The notes beneath the pieces were generated by a model. The model had not been told where the DNA came from. It ran no database searches and was given only the letters and a program-made list of their open reading frames with translations. From assembly GCA_016650115.1 (NCBI GenBank), contig JAENWI010000012.1, positions 1 through 17,513 of the forward strand: a stretch of DNA of 17,513 bases. The letters are read 5' to 3'. Position 1 is the stretch's first letter, and every line of letters begins with the position of its first letter. This stretch comes from Peptostreptococcaceae bacterium (GTDB taxonomy: Bacteria; Bacillota; Clostridia; Peptostreptococcales; Anaerovoracaceae). Both the position numbers and the translations under genes were made by a program. Below are positions 1 to 7,229 of this stretch, in pieces.

Positions 1-226
1 AAGGCTTTTCCTTGAATACTGTTTTATAAATTTACATACCGAGAGAGTAACACTTGACCATTTCTCAGGTAATGTAGTAGCTTCCAGATTATATTTGAAA
101 TTAGGTTTCCAATATGAAGGAGTTGCACGTAATGCTTCGAAAAAAAATGGAAAATATCATGATTTAAATAAAATGTCTATATTGCGGTCTGAATATTATG
201 AAAAAGTACATAATAAAAGTACATAG
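1..226 (+). CDS. GNAT-family N-acetyltransferase, C-terminal part (5' end outside window)
   Basis: An open frame enters from the left edge (first full codon at base 2) and stops at TAG 224-226, giving about 74 residues. The fragment has the end of a GNAT fold as seen in RimJ/RimL/SpeG-like enzymes: an N-x-x-A-S-R-L-Y segment, then L-K-L-G-F-x-Y-E-G, and a later N-G-K-Y-H-D followed by K-M-S. These match the acetyl-CoA-binding helix and the last strands of the family. Members transfer an acetyl group from acetyl-CoA to an amine on a protein, polyamine, amino acid or drug. The substrate cannot be told from this fragment. The gene ends just before a strong terminator, so it is transcriptionally separate from nrdD. 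Confidence 0.8.
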   Translation, partial: RLFLEYCFINLHTERVTLDHFSGNVVASRLYLKLGFQYEGVARNASKKNGKYHDLNKMSILRSEYYEKVHNKST

Positions 227-237
227 ACAGTTAGTTG

Positions 238-266
238 AACAGTTCCAAAGGAGGAGCTGTTTTTTT
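238..266 (+). terminator. Rho-independent terminator after the GNAT gene
   Basis: AACAGTTCC (238-246) pairs with GGAGCTGTT (253-261) around a 6-nt loop. This is a 9-bp stem with one G-T wobble, and it runs directly into a T tract ending at 266. It lies 11 bases after the acetyltransferase stop codon. Confidence 0.85.
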
Positions 267-288
267 ATGAAATTATTAATCTTTATAC

Positions 289-316
289 TTGACAATTGAT
301 TATTTCAAGTTATAAT
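289..316 (+). promoter_or_regulatory. Sigma-A-type promoter of nrdD-nrdG
   Basis: TTGACA (289-294) and TATAAT (311-316) are both perfect consensus hexamers with a 16-bp spacer. Transcription would start near 323, giving an untranslated leader of about 93 nt that carries the NrdR-like boxes. The promoter lies just after the upstream terminator. Confidence 0.85.
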
Positions 317-327
317 TTTATATAAAA

Positions 328-343
328 CCACTATATATGGTGC
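328..343 (+). promoter_or_regulatory. Predicted NrdR box 1
   Basis: The 16-mer ccaCtAtATaTgGtgc closely fits the NrdR operator consensus acaCwAtATaTwGtgt. It matches 12 or 13 positions, including nine of the ten core bases. It sits just downstream of the -10 hexamer, over the expected transcription start, which suits a repressor. NrdR is the ATP/dATP-sensing repressor of ribonucleotide reductase genes. Its gene is not in this window. Confidence 0.7.
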
Positions 344-358
344 ATGAATGAATTGTAA

Positions 359-374
359 TGTGTAAATATAGGTT
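359..374 (+). promoter_or_regulatory. Predicted degenerate NrdR box 2
   Basis: tgtgtaaatataggtt matches eight of the ten core positions of the NrdR consensus but is poor in the flanks. What supports it is position: it starts exactly 31 bp after box 1, the spacing known for paired NrdR boxes, which bind cooperatively on one DNA face. Alone it would be too weak to call. Confidence 0.4.
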
Positions 375-415
375 TTTCAAGCTATTTCAACTTATTGTTA
401 TTTAGGAGGCAACAC

Positions 416-2761
416 ATGAATCAGATCAATTCGATCATAAAAAGAGACGGAAGACGGGCAGATTTCAATATTGAGAAGATAGCAGATGCAATCTATAAAG
501 CTGCGCAGGTGCTTGGAGGTAATAATAGAGAAACCGCAATGTATTTGGCCAAACAGGTAGAATTATATATTGCGGAAATAAAACACGTTGATTGTCCAAC
601 GGTGGAAGAAGTTCAGGATGCAGTTGAAAAAATATTAATTGATAATGGACATGCTAGGACGGCAAAAGAATTCATACTATATCGGGCAGAGAGAACAAGA
701 GTCAGAGAAATGAATACAAGGTTAATGAAAATTTATGAAGATTTAACTTTTAAGGACGCTGCTGACAATGATATAAAAAGAGAAAACGCAAATATAGACG
801 GAAATACTGCCATGGGAACAATGCTGAAATATGGTTCTGAAGGGGCAAAGCAATTTAATGAAATGTTTGTATTGAATCCGCTTCATTCAAAGGCACATGC
901 AGATGGAGACATTCATATTCATGATTTGGATTTTTTGACGTTGACGACAACCTGCTGCCAGATAGACTTTCAGAAATTATTTAAGGGTGGATTTTCTACA
1001 GGGCATGGATTTTTAAGAGAACCTAATGATATTCAAAGTTACTCGGCTTTAGCATGTATTGCCATACAATCCAATCAGAATGATCATCATGGGGGTCAAA
1101 GCGTTCCTAATTTTGACTATGGGATGTCGGATGGCGTTAAAAAATCATACAAGAAGCTTTACTGGTCCAACCTTGGAAAAGTAATGAATATCTTATATGA
1201 TATTGAAGATGGAATTGAAAAAGCCAAAGAAATCGGAAAAGAAATTGAAGCTAAAGAGGGTATTTATCCTGTTATGGCCGATGATAATACTTACAAAGAA
1301 AAAGAAGCTGAATATCTGGAACTTATTATTGAACCGAAGGATGTAAAATTACTGCAGGAAAAAGCAAAAAAATATGCAGATCAGGAAATAAAAAGAGCCA
1401 CTTTCCAGGCAATGGAAGCTTTTGTTCATAATTTAAACACAATGCATTCGAGGGCAGGAGCGCAGGTTCCATTCAGTTCTATTAATTATGGACTGGATAC
1501 TTCTCTTGAAGGCAGACTGGTAACGGAGAATATTTTACTCGCAACAGAAGCAGGATTGGGAAATGGAGAAACAGCTATCTTCCCAATCCATATATACAGA
1601 GTGAAAGAGGGAATTAATTACAATCCAGAAGACCCAAATTATGATTTGTTTAAACTGGCCATGAAAGTTTCCGCGAAACGTTTATTCCCGAATTTCTCAT
1701 TTATTGATGCGCCATACAATCTTAAGTACTATAAGAAAGGGGATCCTAACTCCGAGGTCGCTTATATGGGTTGTCGTACGCGTGTAATGGCAAATGTTTA
1801 TGATCCTTCTAAAGAGGTAGTGGGAGGAAGAGGCAATTTGAGTTTCACTTCTATTAACCTGCCAAGAATTGCGATTAAAGCAAATGGAAATATTGAGTCT
1901 TTTTTTGAAGAATTAGACCGAAAGCTTGGGCTTGTTGGAGACCAGCTCATGGAGAGATATCAGATAATTGCAACCAAAAAGGTTAAAAATTTCCCCTTCT
2001 TGATGGGACAAGGTGTTTGGATAGATTCCGAAAAACTTGGTCCAAATGATTCTGTAGCGGAAATACTTAAAAACGGCACATTAACCGTCGGGTTCATTGG
2101 ATTGGCAGAATGCCTGAAATGTCTGATAGGTAGTCATCACGGGGAAAGCAAAGAAGCGCAGAATCTTGGATTGAATATAGTTGGATACATGAGGAAAAAA
2201 ATGGATGAACTTGCTGAACAAACTAAGTTTAACTATTCATTAATTGCAACTCCGGCTGAAGGATTATCCGGAAGATTTGTCAGGATAGACAAAAAGAAGT
2301 TTGGTGTTATTGAAGGCGTTACGGACAGGGATTATTACACAAATTCGTTCCATGTACCTGTTTATTACGATATATCTGCTTTCGATAAGATCAAAATAGA
2401 AGCACCTTATCATGCACTGACGAATGCTGGTCATATTACCTATGTAGAACTGGATGGCGACCCATGCAAGAATCTTGATGCTTTTGAAAGAATAGTTCGC
2501 TGCATGAAAGAAAATGGAATTGGATACGGATCAATTAATCATCCCGTTGACAGAGATCCTGTCTGTGGATATACAGGAATAATTGACAACGAATGTCCGC
2601 AATGTAAAAGACAAGAAGAAACAGGTGACGTAGGTTTTGAAAGAATCAGACGAATTACGGGTTATCTGGTAGGTACGATGGATAACTGGAATGATGCAAA
2701 AACAAAGGAAGAACAGGAAAGAGTAAAGCATAAAACAGAAGAGGGATATGAAGTAATATGA
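416..2761 (+). CDS. nrdD: Anaerobic (class III) ribonucleoside-triphosphate reductase, catalytic subunit
   Basis: This glycyl-radical enzyme reduces ribonucleoside triphosphates to deoxyribonucleotides in the cytoplasm under anaerobic conditions. It has 781 residues. An N-terminal ATP-cone (about residues 4-95, opening I-K-R-D-G-R) senses ATP/dATP for allosteric control. The catalytic barrel carries a D-I-H-I-H-D segment, C180-C181 (T-T-C-C-Q-I-D) and C453 (G-C-R-T-R), the latter two in the positions expected for the radical-chemistry cysteines. A C-terminal zinc region has C717, C727 and C730, and the radical site is Gly749 in I-T-G-Y-L. The frame is open from 395 with a TTG, but ATG 416 is the better start: AGGAGG at 404-409 lies 6 nt upstream. 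The stop overlaps nrdG by ATGA. The promoter carries NrdR-like boxes. Confidence 0.97.
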   Translation: MNQINSIIKRDGRRADFNIEKIADAIYKAAQVLGGNNRETAMYLAKQVELYIAEIKHVDCPTVEEVQDAVEKILIDNGHARTAKEFILYRAERTRVREMNTRLMKIYEDLTFKDAADNDIKRENANIDGNTAMGTMLKYGSEGAKQFNEMFVLNPLHSKAHADGDIHIHDLDFLTLTTTCCQIDFQKLFKGGFSTGHGFLREPNDIQSYSALACIAIQSNQNDHHGGQSVPNFDYGMSDGVKKSYKKLYWSNLGKVMNILYDIEDGIEKAKEIGKEIEAKEGIYPVMADDNTYKEKEAEYLELIIEPKDVKLLQEKAKKYADQEIKRATFQAMEAFVHNLNTMHSRAGAQVPFSSINYGLDTSLEGRLVTENILLATEAGLGNGETAIFPIHIYRVKEGINYNPEDPNYDLFKLAMKVSAKRLFPNFSFIDAPYNLKYYKKGDPNSEVAYMGCRTRVMANVYDPSKEVVGGRGNLSFTSINLPRIAIKANGNIESFFEELDRKLGLVGDQLMERYQIIATKKVKNFPFLMGQGVWIDSEKLGPNDSVAEILKNGTLTVGFIGLAECLKCLIGSHHGESKEAQNLGLNIVGYMRKKMDELAEQTKFNYSLIATPAEGLSGRFVRIDKKKFGVIEGVTDRDYYTNSFHVPVYYDISAFDKIKIEAPYHALTNAGHITYVELDGDPCKNLDAFERIVRCMKENGIGYGSINHPVDRDPVCGYTGIIDNECPQCKRQEETGDVGFERIRRITGYLVGTMDNWNDAKTKEEQERVKHKTEEGYEVI

Positions 2762-3273
2762 AGAATGTTGAAAATACAATACAAATTGCAGGGGTAGTGA
2801 AAGAGTCCATAGTGGATGGGCCCGGCTTAAGATTTGTTGTATTTGCGCAAGGCTGCCCACATCATTGTGAAGGGTGTCACAACCCGGCAACCCATGATTT
2901 TAATGGAGGATATGCTTGTGAATTGGAGACGATAACCAACGCAATTGATAAGGACCCGATTTTGTCAGGCGTTACATTTAGCGGAGGAGAACCTTTTCAT
3001 CAGGCAGAAGCGTTTTATTCTCTTGCCTTGAAATTAAAAGACAAAGAGTTGAATTTATTGTCATTTTCAGGGTATACTTATGAAGAATTGGTCAGCAAGG
3101 GAAAGAAAAATGAGTATGTCCTCAAACTGCTTAATCTATTGGATTTACTGATTGACGGCAGGTTTATTCTGGAGGAAAGAGATTTAACTTTAAATTTCAA
3201 AGGGAGCCGTAACCAAAGGTTTATTGACTTAAATCAGACGAGAGAGACAGGCAAAATAGTTGAAATTTCATGA
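2758..3273 (+). CDS. nrdG: Anaerobic ribonucleotide reductase activating protein (radical SAM activase)
   Basis: This radical S-adenosylmethionine enzyme makes the glycyl radical on NrdD. At 171 residues it has the usual activase length. The 4Fe-4S ligands are C33, C37 and C40 in C-P-H-H-C-E-G-C, the C-x3-C-x2-C signature. They are preceded by V-D-G-P-G-L-R, typical of activases, and followed by H-N-P. The segment T-F-S-G-G-E-P-F is the SAM-binding GGE motif. Its ATG overlaps the nrdD stop in an ATGA, which implies translational coupling and a matched supply of activase and reductase. No clear terminator follows; the next promoter begins about 25 bases downstream. Confidence 0.96.
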   Translation: MKNVENTIQIAGVVKESIVDGPGLRFVVFAQGCPHHCEGCHNPATHDFNGGYACELETITNAIDKDPILSGVTFSGGEPFHQAEAFYSLALKLKDKELNLLSFSGYTYEELVSKGKKNEYVLKLLNLLDLLIDGRFILEERDLTLNFKGSRNQRFIDLNQTRETGKIVEIS

Positions 3274-3297
3274 TTGGGGAATTTATCAAAAAAACAC

Positions 3298-3327
3298 TTG
3301 TGTAATATCGATTAAATGTGTTATAAT
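3298..3327 (+). promoter_or_regulatory. Predicted promoter of rpmB
   Basis: TTGTGT (3298-3303) and a perfect TATAAT (3322-3327) are separated by 18 bp. The -35 is only partly consensus. The leader to the rpmB start is about 70 nt and contains a 12-bp perfect palindrome, AGCTTTAAAGCT, at 3366-3377. Confidence 0.65.
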
Positions 3328-3402
3328 ATCTTTTGTTCGGATAACGCAAAATATGAAGGATTAACAGCTTTAAAGCTTAAGATATTAAAGGAGGTGCGGT
3401 AG

Positions 3403-3594
3403 ATGTCAAGAAAATGTGAAGTATGTGGTAAGGGCCAGGTTTCTGGTAATAATGTATCCCATTCAAATAGACACACTAGAAGAAAATGGAATGCTAACAT
3501 TCAAACAGTCAGAGTTTTAGATAAAGGATCTGTCAGAAAAGCCAATGTGTGCACAAGATGCATCAGATCAAACAAAGTAAACCGTGCTATCTAA
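3403..3594 (+). CDS. rpmB: 50S ribosomal protein L28, zinc-binding form
   Basis: This is a structural protein of the large ribosomal subunit, 63 residues and strongly basic. It opens M-S-R-K-C-E-V-C-G-K-G and contains the family segment S-H-S-N-R-H-T-R-R-K-W-N. Two CxxC pairs (C5/C8 and C50/C53) make it the C+ form, which binds one zinc ion. The start is fixed by AAAGGAGGTG at 3387-3396, 6 nt upstream, close to a full match to the 16S anti-Shine-Dalgarno sequence. It stands alone between its own promoter and a strong terminator. In Firmicutes rpmB commonly precedes the yloU (Asp23) gene and the recG region, as here. Confidence 0.97.
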   Translation: MSRKCEVCGKGQVSGNNVSHSNRHTRRKWNANIQTVRVLDKGSVRKANVCTRCIRSNKVNRAI

Positions 3595-3604
3595 TTTATT
3601 AATT

Positions 3605-3632
3605 AAGGACCTGCATTGCAGGTCCTTTTTTT
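3605..3632 (+). terminator. Rho-independent terminator of rpmB
   Basis: AAGGACCTGC (3605-3614) pairs perfectly with GCAGGTCCTT (3618-3627) across a 3-base loop, followed by Ts to 3632. It lies 10 nt after the rpmB stop. Confidence 0.92.
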
Positions 3633-3644
3633 ATGTGTTAAAAT
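3616..3644 (+). promoter_or_regulatory. Possible weak promoter of the Asp23-recG run
   Basis: TTGCAG (3616-3621) and TAAAAT (3639-3644) are separated by 17 bp. The proposed -35 lies inside the rpmB terminator stem, which may be coincidence. A start site is needed here because the terminator cuts off read-through from rpmB, but the hexamers are weak. Confidence 0.3.
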
Positions 3645-3673
3645 AATCTTATATTTCAAAAAGGAGAAATGAA

Positions 3674-4063
3674 TTGTTTTATAAGATAGAAACTGAAGAT
3701 GGATATATATCAATTGAAAAAACTGTAATTGGAAAGATTATTATTGAAGAAGTAAAAAACTTTGATGGTAAAGTTTTAATTTCTAACCATAAAGGCAGGG
3801 TTCCAGGTATAGTTTCCAAAATAGGTGGGCTGGATGATATTAGCCACCTTGAGATAATTATGGGAACAAAAGGATTAGACGTAAGGGTTTATATTGTTAT
3901 ACGGTTTGGTTCAAGCATTGGTAAGGTAACAAACCAGCTGATTGACGGTATTCAGGAAAAAATTAAGGAACTGACTGCTGTTGAAGCAAATAGTGTTGCT
4001 GTTATTGTTACTGGAATTATATCAAAGCAGTTTTCAAAAAGGAATATTGAGGTTAAACGTTAA
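3674..4063 (+). CDS. Asp23/Gls24 family protein (YloU-like)
   Basis: At 129 residues this has the length and pattern of the Asp23/Gls24 family: an opening E-T-E-D-G-Y-I-S-I, a G-R-V-P-G-I segment, a central alternating hydrophobic strand (V-R-V-Y-I-V-I-R-F-G), and a late V-I-V-T-G-I-I near the C-terminus. Staphylococcal Asp23 is a membrane-associated envelope-stress protein. The exact role of YloU-type members is not settled. The start is TTG 3674, with AAGGAG ending at 3666, 7 nt upstream. An ATG at 3669 is only 2 nt from that site and opens a different 6-codon frame. The gene abuts recG directly. In Bacillus the fatty-acid kinase gene fakA (yloV) follows yloU; it is missing here. Confidence 0.85.
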   Translation: MFYKIETEDGYISIEKTVIGKIIIEEVKNFDGKVLISNHKGRVPGIVSKIGGLDDISHLEIIMGTKGLDVRVYIVIRFGSSIGKVTNQLIDGIQEKIKELTAVEANSVAVIVTGIISKQFSKRNIEVKR

Positions 4064-6112
4064 ATGAATCTGTATGGAAGTGTTGGACAAATCAAGGGTG
4101 TTGGCACCAAAAAATTAGCAGCTTTGAAAAAAATGAATATACATACTGTAGAAGATTTGATTTTCAACTATCCTCGGGATTATCAGGATCTTAGCAAAGT
4201 AACACAAATTTCAAAATTAGAAATGAACTGCAGCACATTAATTAAAGCAAAGGTTGATTTAATCATCAAAGGGAATACCGGATATAAGAAAAAACAAACT
4301 TTAAAAATACTTGTAAGCGATGATACGGGTGTGCTTGAGATTGTTTTTTTTAATGCAAAATATATAATGGACTATTTCAGAGTGAACGAAGAGTATGATT
4401 TTTACGGCAAAATAACAGACGAATACGGAAAAATTAAAATGAGCCATCCAGAATATTTTAAAAGCCTTGGGAATGAAAGCCTAGGCATATTGCCTGTATA
4501 TTCATTAACCTTTGGAATTTCTCAATCTGAAATCAGGAAATGGCAAAAGGAATGCATCTGGCTTGTTACAGAAATTGAAGATTATTTACCAAAAGAAGTA
4601 ATTAACAGAAACAGACTTTGCGATCTGCAGTATGCATTGATGAACATTCATCAGCCAAAGGATGGCATAAAACTGCGTGAAGCCAAATACAGATTAATAT
4701 TTGATGAATTATTTTGTCTTCAGGCAGGTCTCTTGTCTATAAAGTTGAGAGATTTATCTGAAACAAGATCAATTGTTTATTCCAAAGATATAAAATTTCA
4801 AGACTATATAAAGACTTTATCATTTAAACTGACTGAAGCGCAGTACAAAGTGCTGGAAGAAATAAATCAGGATATGGAAAGCATGAAGCCAATGAATAGA
4901 CTTATACAAGGAGATGTAGGTTCTGGTAAAACTGTAGTAGCAGAAGCGACTATTTATAAAGCAGTAAAAAGCGGATATCAGGCTGCACTGATGGCGCCTA
5001 CAGAAATCCTTGCAAAGCAGCATTACCAAGGTTTAAAAAGAAATTTTGAGCCTCACGGCATAAGAGTAGGCTTCCTTAGCGGCAGCATGAAAGTGAAAGA
5101 ACGCAGAGAAACTCTTCATGCTCTTGAAAAAGGCTTGATACATGTTCTAGTTGGAACACATGCTATTATTCAGACAGGTGTGGAGTTCAATAAACTGGGA
5201 CTTGTAATAACAGATGAACAACATAGATTTGGGGTTCATCAAAGGATTTCACTGGCATCTAAAGGAGAAAATGTTGACATCATGGTCATGACTGCAACAC
5301 CAATACCAAGAACCTTAGCAGTCATTATTTACGGAGATCTGGATATTTCAATTATTGACCAGATGCCTCCTGGAAGAAAGGAAATAATTACCAGGGGAAC
5401 AGACTCAAAAGGAAGAAATCTAGCATATGAATTTCTCGAGAAGGAAATAGAAAAAGGCAGACAAGCTTATGTAGTTACTCCATTAATAGAAGAATCTCAA
5501 TCATTAAATGCTGTATCTACTGAAGAAGTTTTTGATGAACTTAAAAATAGATGGGGAAACAAGAAGATTGAAGTCCTCCATGGAGATATGAAGCAGGCTG
5601 ATAAGAACAGAATTATGGAAGAATTTTATCAAGGAACTATCCAGATACTGGTTGCTACGGTAGTAATAGAAGTAGGAATAAACGTTCCCAACGCCTCTGT
5701 TATGCTGATAGAAAATGCGGAAAGATTTGGACTTGCTCAACTTCATCAACTGAGAGGAAGGGTTGGAAGAGGGGAAGATCAGTCTTATTGTCTGCTGATT
5801 AATAATGGAAAAACAGAAATTTCCATGCAAAGAGAAAACATAATGGTTTCATCTTCTGACGGGTTTTATATTGCAGAAAAAGATCTGGAATTAAGGGGAC
5901 CGGGAGAATTTTTTGGTACAAGACAGCATGGACTGCCAGATCTGAAAATTGCTGATTTAATAAAGCATATTAAAATTTTAAATCTTGTCAGAGAGGAAGC
6001 GAAGTTGGTATTGAAAAATGACCCGTTTTTGACAGATAATGATAATGAAAAACTGAGAATTAAAGTAGAGAAGATGTTTAATAGTGAAGAGGACTTTAGT
6101 TTGAGTTTATAA
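4064..6112 (+). CDS. recG: ATP-dependent DNA helicase RecG
   Basis: RecG is a double-stranded DNA translocase that remodels stalled replication forks and branched recombination intermediates. At 682 residues it is the normal family length. The N-terminal part (to about residue 250) has the wedge/OB region that binds branched DNA, including I-K-G-V-G-T-K-K near the start and F-F-N-A-K-Y. The helicase core follows: Walker A G-D-V-G-S-G-K-T at 283-290, D-E-Q-H at 384-387, T-A-T-P-I-P-R-T, then helicase domain 2 with H-G-D-M-K and Q-L-R-G-R-V-G-R-G. The C-terminal segment R-G-P-G-E-F-F-G-T-R-Q-H-G is characteristic of RecG. ATG 4064 directly follows the upstream TAA, so translation is probably coupled. 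Confidence 0.97.
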   Translation: MNLYGSVGQIKGVGTKKLAALKKMNIHTVEDLIFNYPRDYQDLSKVTQISKLEMNCSTLIKAKVDLIIKGNTGYKKKQTLKILVSDDTGVLEIVFFNAKYIMDYFRVNEEYDFYGKITDEYGKIKMSHPEYFKSLGNESLGILPVYSLTFGISQSEIRKWQKECIWLVTEIEDYLPKEVINRNRLCDLQYALMNIHQPKDGIKLREAKYRLIFDELFCLQAGLLSIKLRDLSETRSIVYSKDIKFQDYIKTLSFKLTEAQYKVLEEINQDMESMKPMNRLIQGDVGSGKTVVAEATIYKAVKSGYQAALMAPTEILAKQHYQGLKRNFEPHGIRVGFLSGSMKVKERRETLHALEKGLIHVLVGTHAIIQTGVEFNKLGLVITDEQHRFGVHQRISLASKGENVDIMVMTATPIPRTLAVIIYGDLDISIIDQMPPGRKEIITRGTDSKGRNLAYEFLEKEIEKGRQAYVVTPLIEESQSLNAVSTEEVFDELKNRWGNKKIEVLHGDMKQADKNRIMEEFYQGTIQILVATVVIEVGINVPNASVMLIENAERFGLAQLHQLRGRVGRGEDQSYCLLINNGKTEISMQRENIMVSSSDGFYIAEKDLELRGPGEFFGTRQHGLPDLKIADLIKHIKILNLVREEAKLVLKNDPFLTDNDNEKLRIKVEKMFNSEEDFSLSL

Positions 6113-6123
6113 AGGAGAAAAAA

Positions 6124-6672
6124 TTGAGAATTATTTCAGGGAATTTAAAGGGGAGAAGGCTTAATACGCCAAGAAATAATAAAATAAGACCAACAACAGA
6201 TAAGGTTAAGGAATCAATATTCAGCATGTTGATGCCTTATATAGAAGATGCAGTTGTTATAGACCTTTTTTCCGGTACCGGCAATCTTGGTCTTGAAGCA
6301 ATAAGCCGCGGAGCAAAACATTGTTATTTTGGAGACAACGAAAGAGAAAGTCTTTTGCTTACTAAAGACAATATAATATATTGCAAAGTGGAAAATCAGG
6401 CCACTATAATATCCGGTGAATTTGAAAGAGTTCTTGAAAGAATCAGTGAAAAGGCAGATGTAATATTTCTGGACCCTCCATACAAGGCCGGTTTGCTTGA
6501 AAGATGCCTGAAAAAGATTGAAGAATTAAGCATTTTATCAGAGGATGGAGTTATTGTCATAGAACATGGCAAACGAGAAATCCTTGAGGATCAAATAGGT
6601 ATATTCACTAAAATGAAAGAAAAAAGATATGGAACCATTCTTGTCAGTGTATTTAATATCTCAAAAAAATAA
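6124..6672 (+). CDS. rsmD: 16S rRNA (guanine(966)-N(2))-methyltransferase RsmD
   Basis: RsmD methylates N2 of G966 (E. coli numbering) in 16S rRNA during 30S assembly, using S-adenosylmethionine. The 182-residue protein opens M-R-I-I-S-G-N-L-K-G-R, typical of the family, followed by I-R-P-T-T-D-K-V-K-E-S-I-F. The SAM-binding loop is D-L-F-S-G-T-G at 47-53. The catalytic motif of N-methyltransferases, D-P-P-Y, is at 117-120. The start is TTG 6124 with AAAGGAG at 6112-6117; no in-frame ATG fits better. It begins 11 nt after recG and precedes coaD, a pairing conserved widely in bacteria. Confidence 0.95.
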   Translation: MRIISGNLKGRRLNTPRNNKIRPTTDKVKESIFSMLMPYIEDAVVIDLFSGTGNLGLEAISRGAKHCYFGDNERESLLLTKDNIIYCKVENQATIISGEFERVLERISEKADVIFLDPPYKAGLLERCLKKIEELSILSEDGVIVIEHGKREILEDQIGIFTKMKEKRYGTILVSVFNISKK

Positions 6673-6740
6673 TATGGTATATTGAATATTTATATGATAG
6701 AATATTGTTGCAGATGTCGAAAAAGGAAGGAAATTAACAT

Positions 6741-7226
6741 ATGAGTAAGAAAGCACTATATGCTGGCTCATTTGATCCGTTAACGAATGGTCATTTGGAT
6801 TTAATCTATAGAACAGCCAATTTATGCGATAAACTTGTTGTGGGCATTATTGAGAATCCACAAAAAAAGGCATATTTTACAATAGATCAAAGAAAAAAGA
6901 TGATTGAAGACGAAACAAAAAACATGGATAACATTGAAATTGTAAGCTTTGCAGGTCTTTTAGCAGACTATGTCAATAATAACGGTTTTAATATAGTCGT
7001 TAGAGGGCTCAGAGCCACAATGGATTTTGAATATGAAATACAAATGGCGCAGATGAATGCCAGGTTATATAATAAAAATGTGGAAACGATATTTCTAATG
7101 ACAAACCCCAAATACTCGTTTATTAGTTCAAGTATGATAAAAGAAGTTTTTTCTCTTAAAGGGGATATTTCCGGTTTAGTGCCAGAAAACGTTCTTGAAT
7201 ATATGAAAAAAATAAGCAGGAGGTAG
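6741..7226 (+). CDS. coaD: Phosphopantetheine adenylyltransferase
   Basis: CoaD catalyses the penultimate step of coenzyme A synthesis: 4'-phosphopantetheine plus ATP gives dephospho-CoA and pyrophosphate. It has 161 residues, standard for the family. The nucleotidyltransferase signature T-N-G-H is at 15-18 within A-G-S-F-D-P-L-T-N-G-H. R88 and R91 lie in V-V-R-G-L-R-A, followed by D-F-E-Y-E, and the C-terminal I-S-S-S-M-I-K-E (128-135) is the second ATP-binding motif. The ATG is preceded by GGAAGGA with moderate spacing. The 68-nt gap after rsmD is the largest within this gene run, so an internal promoter is possible, but I see only weak hexamers. Confidence 0.97.
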   Translation: MSKKALYAGSFDPLTNGHLDLIYRTANLCDKLVVGIIENPQKKAYFTIDQRKKMIEDETKNMDNIEIVSFAGLLADYVNNNGFNIVVRGLRATMDFEYEIQMAQMNARLYNKNVETIFLMTNPKYSFISSSMIKEVFSLKGDISGLVPENVLEYMKKISRR

Positions 7227-7229
7227 AAA

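Noticed and set aside
2531..2890. 119-codon open frame on the minus strand across the nrdD/nrdG junction
   Set aside because: It lies wholly antisense to two clear genes, has a low-complexity Phe/Cys/Ser-rich translation and no recognisable family. It is a shadow of coding strand composition.
3258..3290. Possible terminator after nrdG
   Set aside because: The AAATTTC and GAATTT segments pair only with a bulge and are followed by As, not Ts. No intrinsic terminator is supported.
4344..4351. T8 run in recG as a programmed frameshift site
   Set aside because: The frame is intact, the run codes for conserved Phe residues, and no downstream stimulatory structure is evident. Such runs are expected in AT-rich genes.
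6673..6740. Promoter in the rsmD-coaD gap
   Set aside because: Candidates such as TTGAAT (6682) and TAGAAT (6698) are wrongly spaced. Only weak combinations fit, so no feature was called.
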